Origin: Yimella sp.
GTDB lineage: Bacteria; Actinomycetota; Actinomycetes; Actinomycetales; Dermatophilaceae
NCBI GenBank assembly: GCA_030150425.1
Contig: JASLFY010000300.1
Coordinates: forward strand, 1 to 5,518
DNA length: 5,518 nucleotides
Direction: 5' to 3'
Made by a program: the position numbers and the translations under genes. The notes below the pieces were generated by a model, which did not search any database, was not told the DNA's origin, and worked only from the letters and a program-made list of their open reading frames with translations. Of this stretch, positions 1-5,518 are shown piece by piece; the first letter of the stretch is position 1, and every line of letters starts with the position of its first letter.

Positions 1-981
1 GCGCCGCAGGATCCGCTGGTCGTCCGTCGCCGTCGTACGCGGGTTCGCGAGGCGGATGTGGGCGTCGAGCGGGATCGCCTGACCCTTCGGGTCGTCCGCG
101 TACGCCGGTGCGTCGGTCTGCTTCGACCCGGACAGCGGCGCCCCGCTGTCGCGGCGCCGGCCGATGATCCGCTCCTGCTCGGAGATCGTGACCCGGTCCC
201 AGAACTCCACCAGCATCCGGATCACCCTGACCACCTGGTAGCTGCCGCCCGCAGCCCAGTCGGGCTCACCCGCACCCTTCACCCACACCAGCGAATCGGC
301 TTCCTTCGCAACAGGATTCGAGATGCCGTCGTGGAAGCCGAGCAGGTTGCGCGGCGCGCCGGTCGGCCGCGGCGGGTTGTTGAACCCGTCGATCCGCCAG
401 CGCAACTGCAGACCGCCGCGGGTGTGCTTCAACAGGTCGCGCATCGCGTGGACAACGGTGTCGCGGTGGGGCGCGGCCAGCTGGATCAGCAGGTCGCCGC
501 CGCAGCGCGCCGGGTCGAGGTCGTCGTCCGGGAAGGTGTCCATCGGCCGCAACCGCAGGGGCTTGCGCGCGCCGAGACCGAACCGGTCGTCGAACAGGCT
601 CGACCCCACCCCGACGGTCACGGTCAGCCCGTCGCCGGGGATCACCGGGCCCAGGATTCCGCTGTCGGTCGGCGGCGCCGAGATGCCCGCCTGCGGCGGT
701 GTGCCGCCGGCGGTCAGGAAGCGGGCCCGGTCTGTGAGGGTGCGCAACACCCCGGCCAACGCGCCGCGGTTCGCGGCGGTCACGTCGAGCGCGAGGAAGG
801 CGGACGCGAGTTGCGGGGCCTCGAGCACCCCGGCCTGGTGGGCGCCGTGGAAGGCGACCGGGGCCGTACGCGGGCGGGCCGTGTCAGCGGTGGCACCGTC
901 GGCCGCGGTCGCCGTGCCGAGAGCGGCGATCCCCGCACCCAGGGCGCCGCCGCGCAGGAAGGAGCGTCGTTCGAGGGTCAT
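1..981 (-). CDS. efeB: Dyp-type haem peroxidase EfeB (iron-uptake deferrochelatase), 3' end cut by window edge
   Basis: This is the EfeB component of the EfeUOB iron importer, a Tat-exported haem protein of the dye-decolorising peroxidase family that acts outside the membrane; iron oxidation and deferrochelation have both been proposed as its role. The start is an ATG at 981, overlapping the efeO stop as ATGA, with AGGTG just upstream. In-frame translation gives 327 residues to the window edge; family members are about 400-430, so roughly 90 C-terminal residues are missing. Residues 5-10 (RRSFLR) are a twin-arginine motif, followed by an Ala/Gly-rich segment ending near an A-T-A site at 24-26. 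Family landmarks are GGDLLIQLAA, the distal-side motif GFHDGISNP with Asp218, the GRRRDSGAPL stretch, and HIRLANPR with the expected proximal haem ligand His308. Arg326 in ILRR sits 18 residues after that histidine, where the distal arginine is expected. All expected catalytic residues are present, so the gene looks intact as far as it is visible. Family assignment is firm; substrate is known only by family. Confidence 0.95.
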   Translation of the reverse strand, partial: MTLERRSFLRGGALGAGIAALGTATAADGATADTARPRTAPVAFHGAHQAGVLEAPQLASAFLALDVTAANRGALAGVLRTLTDRARFLTAGGTPPQAGISAPPTDSGILGPVIPGDGLTVTVGVGSSLFDDRFGLGARKPLRLRPMDTFPDDDLDPARCGGDLLIQLAAPHRDTVVHAMRDLLKHTRGGLQLRWRIDGFNNPPRPTGAPRNLLGFHDGISNPVAKEADSLVWVKGAGEPDWAAGGSYQVVRVIRMLVEFWDRVTISEQERIIGRRRDSGAPLSGSKQTDAPAYADDPKGQAIPLDAHIRLANPRTTATDDQRILRR

Positions 982-2165
982 TGCACCTGCGCCAATCGGG
1001 GTTCGAGGATGGAGGCGACCGGCGCGAGCGACTCGGTCAGTGCGCTGAACGCGGCGTTCATCGACTGCCGCTTCGCGCGCGGGAGGCTGTTCAGCGGGGT
1101 CTCGCCGGACGGCAGCGTTGCCCGAGCCGTCGCGATCTGCCGCTGCAGCGCGGCGACGTCGACACCGCGGGTCGACAGCAGCGGCTGGAGCAGCTTGAGC
1201 ACCGTGGTGGTGCCGTCGAGGTTCGCGCCCGCGGTCGCGGCGTTGGAGTGGCTGCCGAAGTCGGTCCGGCCGGTCAGTTCGAACTGCACCGTGTTCTCGA
1301 CGATCTCGTGGGCCCGCAGGGTCACCTCGAGCGGCTCGACCTGCTGTCCGGCGAACTGCTGCGGGAGCGCCTTCACATCGGTCAGCAAGGTGTCGACCAG
1401 CGCGGTCGCGTCACCGCCGTTCCACAGCTTCCGCTCGATCGCGTGGAAGCCGGTCCAACCCGGATCCGACTCACCCTTCGGCAGCCCGGACGGCAGGCCG
1501 TTGATCTTCGTGTCGGCGTCGCCGAACGCGCCGTACGCCGCCCCGAGGCGTTCGTACGTCAGGTGGGCGGTGAGCCAATCGCGTTGCGCCGCAGCGCGAT
1601 CGCCCTTGCGTACGTCGGTCTGCAGGGTCGTCACCTGGCGGGTCAGCGTCGGCAGTTGGCCGGTGACGTACTTCTGGTAGCCAAGAGTGGCCGGCAGCAG
1701 GTCGGCCTGGGTGACGGGCAGGACCCCGACCGCGGGGTGCGCGGTGTGACCGGTGACGGTGACCGGTCGGCTCGCGACCGTCGCCTCGTCCTCCATCGCG
1801 CAGTGGAAGGTGTACGACCCCGGCCCGAGCTCGATCGGGAGCTCGGCGGTGGTGCCGGCCGCGAGGTTGTCGATCTCGCCGTAGACCTTCCCGGCGGCGT
1901 CGGCCAGGTAGACCTCGCCGCCGCGGCTGTCGGTGTTGTGCAGCTCGAAGGTCTGCTGCCCCGCGTGGCCTGCGGTCCAGCCGCGACCGCAGGCGTCGAC
2001 CGAGACCTGGACGGTGGTCGGCGCGGAGCCGCTCGTCGCGCCCGCCGTGGCGGTCGTGGCGGCCGCGACGCCGTGGTGACCGCCGCCGGTGCACCCGGCG
2101 AGCAGGGCGACGCCGATCAGACTGACGCCGAGCACGCCGAACGGCGTACGGGTCGAACGGGGCAT
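978..2165 (-). CDS. efeO: EfeO iron-uptake lipoprotein (cupredoxin-like plus imelysin/M75 domains)
   Basis: EfeO is the extracytoplasmic iron-binding component of the EfeUOB system and is thought to hand iron to the EfeU permease. I chose the ATG at 2165, giving 395 residues, because GGAAGG lies 8 nt upstream and the product begins with a typical lipoprotein signal: basic residues, a hydrophobic run, then lipobox LLAGC with Cys25. The frame stays open further upstream to 2423, but that part overlaps lemA and encodes Arg/Ser-rich shadow sequence. After a His/Gly/Ala/Thr-rich linker, residues about 50-139 form the cupredoxin-like domain, with Cys59, Cys122 (FHCAMED) and several acidic residues. 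Residues about 145-395 form the imelysin-like M75 domain with the metal-binding HxxE motif (HAIE, 241-244) and the conserved HEIVEN at 286-291. The E. coli homologue is soluble and periplasmic; the lipobox suggests this one is tethered to the outer face of the membrane. Its stop overlaps the efeB start by 4 bp, implying translational coupling. I saw no obvious IdeR/DtxR-type box upstream. Confidence 0.95.
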   Translation of the reverse strand: MPRSTRTPFGVLGVSLIGVALLAGCTGGGHHGVAAATTATAGATSGSAPTTVQVSVDACGRGWTAGHAGQQTFELHNTDSRGGEVYLADAAGKVYGEIDNLAAGTTAELPIELGPGSYTFHCAMEDEATVASRPVTVTGHTAHPAVGVLPVTQADLLPATLGYQKYVTGQLPTLTRQVTTLQTDVRKGDRAAAQRDWLTAHLTYERLGAAYGAFGDADTKINGLPSGLPKGESDPGWTGFHAIERKLWNGGDATALVDTLLTDVKALPQQFAGQQVEPLEVTLRAHEIVENTVQFELTGRTDFGSHSNAATAGANLDGTTTVLKLLQPLLSTRGVDVAALQRQIATARATLPSGETPLNSLPRAKRQSMNAAFSALTESLAPVASILEPRLAQVQ

Positions 2166-2173
2166 GCGGGCAA

Positions 2174-2179
2174 CCTTCC
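2174..2179 (-). promoter_or_regulatory. Ribosome binding site of efeO
   Basis: The minus-strand reading is GGAAGG, 8 nt before the ATG at 2165. It decides the start of efeO, since the same frame continues open upstream into lemA. Together with the lipoprotein signal that begins at this ATG, it excludes the longer 481-residue reading. Confidence 0.75.
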
Positions 2180-2193
2180 GGGAGGACGATCGC

Positions 2194-2226
2194 TCACCCT
2201 GCCCCCGGTCGGCGAACAGCAGGTGA
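2194..2226 (-). other. Imperfect inverted repeat (possible hairpin) between lemA and efeO
   Basis: In the 67-bp gap between the lemA stop and the efeO start, the arm at 2194-2202 can pair with 2219-2226. This gives 5 + 3 base pairs with one bulged C at 2199 around a 16-nt loop. On the minus strand the arms read TCACCTGC and GCAGGGTGA. No run of T follows, so it is not a standard intrinsic terminator. It could be an mRNA hairpin that separates lemA from efeO expression, an attenuator-like element, or chance in GC-rich DNA. The pairing is visible in the sequence; any function is inference. Confidence 0.3.
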
Positions 2227-2232
2227 ACGGTC

Positions 2233-3000
2233 TCAGTTCTGCCCGGGGTAACCCTGCGGGTTCTGCTGGTTCGGCTGGGCCTGCTGCTGCGGGTAGTTCT
2301 GCTGCTGCGGCATCGGGTTCGGCGCCTGCTGCTGTTGCTCCAGCTGCGGGTAGCCGGTCGCCTCGGTCGACCGAGGCTCGACCGGGTTGCCGGCGTCGGG
2401 CATGGTGTAGCCCCCGGGACCACCGGCGGTTCCGCCGGGGCCGGTGCCGAAGTTCACGTTCGGGGCGTTGCGCTCGGCGCCGTCGGCCTCGAAGTACTCC
2501 GCACGGGCGACACCCGCCGGGCCGGCCATGAACTTGGTCGGGATCGACTCGATCTTGGTGTTCAGCTCGCGGACGACCGCGTTGTAGTAGCGGCGGCCCG
2601 AGGCGATGCGGTCCTCGGTGGAGGAGAGCTCCTGCTGCAGCCCGAGGAAGTTGGTGTTGGACTTCAGGTCCGGGTAGGCCTCGGCGACCGCCATCAACCG
2701 GCCGAGCGCCTGGGTCAGCTGACCCTCGTTCGCCGCCGCGGCAGCCGGGTTACCGCCGCCGTTGATCGCCGCGCTGCGGGCGCGCAGCACCTCGTCGAGG
2801 GTCTGCCGTTCGTGCTGGGCGTAGCCCTTCACGGTCTCGATCAGGTTCGGGATCAGATCGTGGCGACGCTTCAGCTCGACGTCGATCTGGTGCCACGCCT
2901 CCTGCACCTGGTTGCGCAGTTTGACCAGGCCGTTGTACATCGAGATGCCCAGCACGACGAGCAGCACGATGATGACCAGGAGCACGATCCAGAACCACAT
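2233..3000 (-). CDS. LemA family membrane-anchored protein with Gln/Pro/Asn-rich tail
   Basis: LemA-family proteins have one N-terminal membrane helix and an extended helical domain; their biochemical role is poorly defined. The product here is 255 residues from the ATG at 3000, chosen because GGAGGG lies 10 nt upstream. An in-frame TTG at 3036 would add 12 residues but lacks a good ribosome binding site and lies inside an inverted repeat. Residues 2-20 are an almost pure Ile/Leu/Val membrane helix beginning WFWIVLL. Residues about 25-184 are the LemA domain, with the family's recognisable blocks QVQEAWHQIDVELKRRHDLI (31-50), YPDLKSNTNF (109-118), STEDRIASGRRYYN (127-140) and the terminal NVNF (181-184). 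A Gly/Ala-rich insert at 80-93 separates two helices. LemA domains usually end near residue 185, so the last 70 residues are an extra tail. There is 48 bp to cbiX upstream and 67 bp to efeO downstream, so co-transcription with either is possible. The family call is firm; function here is unknown. Confidence 0.93.
   Translation of the reverse strand: MWFWIVLLVIIVLLVVLGISMYNGLVKLRNQVQEAWHQIDVELKRRHDLIPNLIETVKGYAQHERQTLDEVLRARSAAINGGGNPAAAAANEGQLTQALGRLMAVAEAYPDLKSNTNFLGLQQELSSTEDRIASGRRYYNAVVRELNTKIESIPTKFMAGPAGVARAEYFEADGAERNAPNVNFGTGPGGTAGGPGGYTMPDAGNPVEPRSTEATGYPQLEQQQQAPNPMPQQQNYPQQQAQPNQQNPQGYPGQN
2236..2345 (-). repeat. Low-complexity CAG-rich stretch encoding the Gln/Asn/Pro-rich tail of LemA
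   Basis: This stretch encodes residues about 219-255 of the LemA protein. Gln, Pro and Asn make up most of the residues, with runs QQQQ (222-225), QQQ (232-234) and QQQ (238-240). In the DNA it shows as clustered CTG triplets on the plus strand (CAG on the minus strand). Such tracts are prone to length change by slippage and encode disordered protein. It follows a Gly/Pro-rich linker at residues 185-218. No exact longer repeat unit is visible. Confidence 0.7.
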
Positions 3001-3010
3001 GGCGGTTGTT

Positions 3011-3016
3011 CCCTCC
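3011..3016 (-). promoter_or_regulatory. Ribosome binding site of lemA
   Basis: The minus strand reads GGAGGG 10 nt before the ATG at 3000, the strongest Shine-Dalgarno match among the genes of the window. It fixes the start at the residue just before the membrane helix, rather than the upstream in-frame TTG at 3036. Confidence 0.75.
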
Positions 3017-3019
3017 GGT

Positions 3020-3036
3020 TTGTCGACTGCCGACAA
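3020..3036 (-). promoter_or_regulatory. Perfect 6-bp inverted repeat upstream of lemA (possible operator or hairpin)
   Basis: The arms TTGTCG (3020-3025) and CGACAA (3031-3036) flank a 5-nt spacer, giving a perfect palindrome of 11-bp period. With one bulged base the symmetry extends by two G:C pairs. It sits in the 48-bp gap between the cbiX stop and lemA, ending 3 bp from the lemA ribosome binding site. The spacing suits a dimeric regulator, but an RNA hairpin in the leader is equally possible. No T-run follows, so a standard terminator is unlikely. The repeat is visible; the role is inferred. Confidence 0.35.
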
Positions 3037-3048
3037 CCCTAACCGGGC

Positions 3049-3714
3049 CTACGCGCCCAGGTAGTTCTGCACGACCAGATCGGCCAATCGCGGGTCGGCG
3101 CCGAGCGGTGCGGTGACGCCGACCGCGCCGGTCGCGTCGCGCTCCAGCTTCCGCTGGAAGAACCCGGGACCGATCAGGTACGACGCCACGTACGCCCCGG
3201 GGACCGTGGCGACGGCCTCGGCGACCGACGGTTGGGCGGCGGCGAGGTAGCCGAGCTCGACCGGCCCGGCCCACCGCTGCGCCAGCAGTTCGCGCATGGC
3301 CTCGGCGTCGTCGCGCGCAGCCGGCCGGGACGATCCGGCGACGGCCAGGACGACCGGTCCATCCGCGGCGGTGCCCGCCTCGCGCAGCCGGTCGGCCAGG
3401 ACCCCGGCGAGCACCGGGTGCGGGCCGAGTTGTCCGGTCGAGCGGGCGTTGGCGTGCCGCTCCACCGCTCGCGCCACGTCGACCTCGACATGGAATCCGT
3501 ACGACAGCAGCAACGGCACCACGGTGACCGAGTCATGTTGCGCAGCAAGGTCGTTCACGACGTCCGGGAGCTCGGGGCGCTGCACGTCGACGTACGCATC
3601 GGTCACGTGGACCGCCGGGAGGAGACGGGCGACCTGCGCGGTGATGTCCCGGACGACCTGCTGACCGTCGGGGTCGTCGGTGCCGTGGGCGCAGACGATC
3701 AGGGCGTCGGTCAC
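3049..3714 (-). CDS. Sirohydrochlorin chelatase, CbiX type, two-half form
   Basis: CbiX/SirB-family chelatases insert Fe2+ (siroheme) or Co2+ (cobalamin) into sirohydrochlorin in the cytoplasm. The product is 221 residues from a GTG at 3714 that overlaps the stop of the upstream gene as GTGA, so translation is probably coupled. The first half (about 1-110) starts with a buried strand followed by CAHGTDD, giving His10. A second metal-site histidine, His75, is in LLLSYGFHVEVD; both match the His pair known in small archaeal CbiX. The second half (about 117-221) repeats the fold (VLAVAGSSRP, then GPGFFQRKL) but has Ala where the HGS histidine would be, so only the first half is likely catalytic. 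The neighbouring SUMT and HemD-domain genes favour siroheme, and therefore iron, for a nitrite or sulfite reductase. No cobalamin-specific genes are visible. Family confidence is high; the metal is inferred from context. Confidence 0.9.
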   Translation of the reverse strand: MTDALIVCAHGTDDPDGQQVVRDITAQVARLLPAVHVTDAYVDVQRPELPDVVNDLAAQHDSVTVVPLLLSYGFHVEVDVARAVERHANARSTGQLGPHPVLAGVLADRLREAGTAADGPVVLAVAGSSRPAARDDAEAMRELLAQRWAGPVELGYLAAAQPSVAEAVATVPGAYVASYLIGPGFFQRKLERDATGAVGVTAPLGADPRLADLVVQNYLGA

Positions 3715-4826
3715 CAGTCGACCGCCAGGCGGTAGCCGCGCTTGACGACGGTGGTGACCAGGTCGCGATCGGGTACGGCGTCACGCAGCCGGGCGACCGC
3801 GACCTCGGCGGCGTGCGCATCGACGCCGGCGCCGGGCAGAGCCGCGAGGATCTGGTCCCGGGTGACCACGGCGCCACGGGCCTCCGCGAGCAACCGCAAC
3901 ACGGCGAGGCCGGCCGGCGGCAACGCCAGCGGGTGTCCGTCGAGCAGCGCGGCGTTGCGCAGGACCCGCAACTCCCCCGCTGTGGTCGGCACGGCGACCG
4001 CCCGGCGTACGGCGAGTTCGGCGACCAGCACCCTGACCAGCGCACCCAGCCGGAACCGGTCGGGCACCAGCGGGTCGATCCCGCGCTCGCGCAACGGGCC
4101 GGCGGTGATGTCACCGACGACCGCCGCGACCACACCACGCGGCTCGCGCAACGCGTCGAAGCAGGCGTCCTGCAGTCCGGCGTCGCGGGCGGCGTTCAGG
4201 AAGGCGACAACCCCGGGTGCCGAGGTGAACACGATCGCATCGCACTCACGCCGGGCGAGGGCGGTCACCGAGCGGTCGACCGCCCGCGGGTCGGGCGCCG
4301 GTCCCCAGCGGTAGACGACCAGCGACACCACGTCGGCGCCCGCCTGCGCCAGCGCCTCGTCGACGCCGTCGGCTCCGCTGCCGTGATGTTGTACGGCGAC
4401 CCGCCGCCCGGCGATGCCCTCCGCCAGCAGAAACTCCTGCACCTCGGCGTTGGTCTCCGACTCGGCCACCCAGTCCGGGACGAATCCCGCGGCCTGGATC
4501 GCGCCGCGCGACTTCGGGCCGCGGGCGACGATCCGGGCGGCGGAGAGCACGTCCGCGAGCGGACCGGCCAGACCCGCCGCGTCCGCGGCCTCCATCCACC
4601 CGGTGAACCCGACGCCGGTGGTCACGACCACCACGTCCGGTGGGGTCTCGATGAGTTCGCGGGTGCGGGCCGTCAGCGCGAGGTCGTCGACATGGGGGAT
4701 CACACTCAGCACCGGCGCGTGGTCGACCCTGGCTCCCCGGCGTTCCAGGGCCGCGCCGAGTTCTGCGCTGCGCCGCTGGGCGGTGACCACTATCCGCGCT
4801 CCGGCCAGCTGACCCGGCTCAGCCAT
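3711..4826 (-). CDS. nnaR: HemD (uroporphyrinogen-III synthase)-domain protein fused to a C-terminal winged-helix DNA-binding domain, NnaR-like
   Basis: The 371-residue product has two parts. Residues about 8-268 are a HemD domain: VTTGVGFTGW (68-77), a VYRW segment near 171-174, IVFTSAPGVV (198-207) and GDITAGPL (238-245) match the conserved blocks of uroporphyrinogen-III synthases. Residues about 281-371 are an OmpR/PhoB-type winged helix: a beta-rich start, PPAGLAVLRLLAEARGAVVT, a helix with AEVAVARLRDAV, and a wing ending VVKRGYRLAV. There is no receiver domain. This architecture matches Streptomyces NnaR and M. tuberculosis Rv0260c, which are tied to nitrate/nitrite assimilation, so it may act as a regulator, as an enzyme, or as both. 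The ATG at 4826 overlaps the SUMT stop by 8 bp. No clear Shine-Dalgarno is seen, consistent with coupled translation. Generic annotation would call it hemD. Fold assignment is firm; whether it still makes uroporphyrinogen III is open. Confidence 0.88.
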   Translation of the reverse strand: MAEPGQLAGARIVVTAQRRSAELGAALERRGARVDHAPVLSVIPHVDDLALTARTRELIETPPDVVVVTTGVGFTGWMEAADAAGLAGPLADVLSAARIVARGPKSRGAIQAAGFVPDWVAESETNAEVQEFLLAEGIAGRRVAVQHHGSGADGVDEALAQAGADVVSLVVYRWGPAPDPRAVDRSVTALARRECDAIVFTSAPGVVAFLNAARDAGLQDACFDALREPRGVVAAVVGDITAGPLRERGIDPLVPDRFRLGALVRVLVAELAVRRAVAVPTTAGELRVLRNAALLDGHPLALPPAGLAVLRLLAEARGAVVTRDQILAALPGAGVDAHAAEVAVARLRDAVPDRDLVTTVVKRGYRLAVDW

Positions 4827-5517
4827 GGTCGTCGACGAGTTGCCCGACCACGTCGCCGATGACGATGACCGAGGGGTTGCCGACCCCGGCGGTCAGCACC
4901 TGCTCGGTGATGTCGCCGAGCGTGCCGCGCACCACGCGCTGCCGGTCGGAGTAGGCCCGGTGGATCACCGCGACCGGGGTCGCTGCGTCCTTGCCGGCGC
5001 GGACGAGGTTGGCGCACAGTTCGGCCAGCCGGCCCATACCCATCAGCACCACGATGGTGTGCGGCCACTGCGCCAGCAGGTCGGGCGAGACCTCGTCGTG
5101 GCCGGAGATGGTCAGCACCCCGCTCGCGACGCCGCGGTGGGTGACCGGAACCAGCCCGGCCAGCGGTGCAGCGAACGCCGAGCTGACGCCGGGAACGACC
5201 TCGACCTCGACTCCCGCCTCACGGCAGGCGATCCACTCCTCGCCACCGCGACCCAGCAGGAACGGGTCGCCGCCCTTGAGCCGTACGACGTACTGACCGC
5301 GGCGCGCGCGCTCGACCAGGATCGCGTTGATCTCGTGCTGCGGCACCGGGTGGTGGTACGGCGTCTTGCCGACGTCGATGATCTCGGCGCGGGTGGCCAG
5401 CCGCCGCACCAGTCCCAGCGGCGCGAGCCGGTCGGTGACGACGACGTCGGCCTTGGCCAGCTCGCGGCGGCCGCGGACGGTGATCAGGTCGTCGGCACCG
5501 GGCCCGCCGCCGACCAG
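4819..5517 (-). CDS. cobA: Uroporphyrinogen-III C-methyltransferase (SUMT), 5' end outside the window
   Basis: SUMT transfers two methyl groups from S-adenosylmethionine to uroporphyrinogen III, giving precorrin-2, the branch point to siroheme and cobalamin. In the window 232 residues are visible, starting within the N-terminal glycine-rich SAM motif (LVGGGPGADDL, where GAGPG is usual) and reading to TGA at 4819-4821. Other family blocks are VVVTDRLAP, GKTPYHHPVPQHEIN (about 5326-5370), RLKGGDPFLLGRGGEE (about 5236-5283), VVPGVSSAFAAPLAG, LMGMGRL and RVVRGTLGDI. The methyltransferase domain is nearly complete. If it stands alone, only a few residues are missing; if it is a CysG-like fusion, an N-terminal precorrin-2 dehydrogenase domain lies outside. 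The stop overlaps the next gene by 8 bp, and the pair continues into the chelatase, making a siroheme operon. The symbol is a generic choice; sumT or cysG would be used if the gene is single-domain or fused. Confidence 0.94.
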   Translation of the reverse strand: MVGGGPGADDLITVRGRRELAKADVVVTDRLAPLGLVRRLATRAEIIDVGKTPYHHPVPQHEINAILVERARRGQYVVRLKGGDPFLLGRGGEEWIACREAGVEVEVVPGVSSAFAAPLAGLVPVTHRGVASGVLTISGHDEVSPDLLAQWPHTIVVLMGMGRLAELCANLVRAGKDAATPVAVIHRAYSDRQRVVRGTLGDITEQVLTAGVGNPSVIVIGDVVGQLVDDHG

Positions 5518-5518
5518 C

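Noticed and set aside
58..1680. A 540-codon open frame on the plus strand.
   Set aside because: It lies antisense to efeB and efeO, is Arg/Pro/Val-rich without any family motif, and is expected where GC-rich codons on the other strand avoid stops.
2166..2232. Search for an IdeR/DtxR or Fur-type iron box upstream of efeO.
   Set aside because: No AT-rich palindrome resembling these operators is visible in the gap, so none is called.
2166..2423. An N-terminal extension of EfeO to 2423.
   Set aside because: It overlaps lemA, encodes Arg/Ser/Thr-rich sequence, and would bury the lipoprotein signal. The ATG at 2165 has its own ribosome binding site.
3001..3036. TTG start at 3036 for lemA.
   Set aside because: No Shine-Dalgarno sequence precedes it and it falls in the inverted repeat, whereas the ATG at 3000 has GGAGGG at a suitable distance.
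3036..3041. A -10-like TAGGGT on the minus strand before lemA.
   Set aside because: No acceptable -35 hexamer is found 16-19 bp upstream, so I do not call a promoter.
3721..3733. Palindrome ACCGCC-A-GGCGGT near the end of the HemD-domain gene.
   Set aside because: It lies in coding sequence for the conserved winged-helix end, and its one-base loop cannot form an RNA hairpin. Such short GC palindromes are common in this DNA.
3813..4862. A 349-codon plus-strand open frame opposite the HemD-domain gene.
   Set aside because: It is antisense shadow with Arg/Gly/Asp-rich low-information sequence. The minus strand carries clear HemD and winged-helix motifs.

Overview
The window is strongly GC-rich DNA. 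Codon third positions are almost always G or C, and long spurious open frames appear on both strands. Together with a Gram-positive-style lipoprotein EfeO and a HemD-domain/winged-helix fusion, this points to a high-GC actinobacterium. I cannot name a genus. All six genes are on the minus strand, so they read from the right end of the window to the left. No gap exceeds about 70 bp, and I see no tRNA, rRNA, CRISPR array, insertion sequence or phage gene.

Right block (3049-5517): a tightly packed siroheme and nitrite-assimilation module. A uroporphyrinogen-III C-methyltransferase (SUMT, 5' end outside the window) overlaps by 8 bp a HemD-domain protein with a C-terminal OmpR/PhoB-type winged helix (NnaR-like). 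That gene overlaps by 4 bp (GTGA) a two-half sirohydrochlorin chelatase (CbiX type). SUMT makes precorrin-2 and the chelatase inserts the metal into sirohydrochlorin. The oxidation between them (precorrin-2 dehydrogenase) has no gene in the window; it may be an N-terminal fusion on the truncated SUMT gene or lie elsewhere.

Middle (2233-3000): a LemA-family membrane-anchored coiled-coil protein with a long Gly/Pro/Gln/Asn-rich C-terminal tail. It has a strong ribosome binding site, preceded by a perfect 6-bp inverted repeat in the 48-bp gap after cbiX.

Left block (1-2165): efeO, a lipoprotein with a cupredoxin-like domain followed by an imelysin/M75 domain, overlaps by 4 bp (ATGA) efeB, a Tat-exported Dyp-type haem peroxidase whose 3' end is cut by the window edge. 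These are two of the three parts of the EfeUOB iron importer. The permease efeU is not upstream of efeO, where lemA sits instead; it may lie beyond the left edge.

Taken together this is an iron and tetrapyrrole neighbourhood, with envelope iron capture (EfeO/EfeB) next to an iron-consuming siroheme pathway. I did not find a clearly undescribed system. The most notable points are the HemD/winged-helix fusion inside the siroheme operon, the degenerate second half of the chelatase, the lemA tail and insertion point, and two small inverted repeats in the two intergenic gaps.
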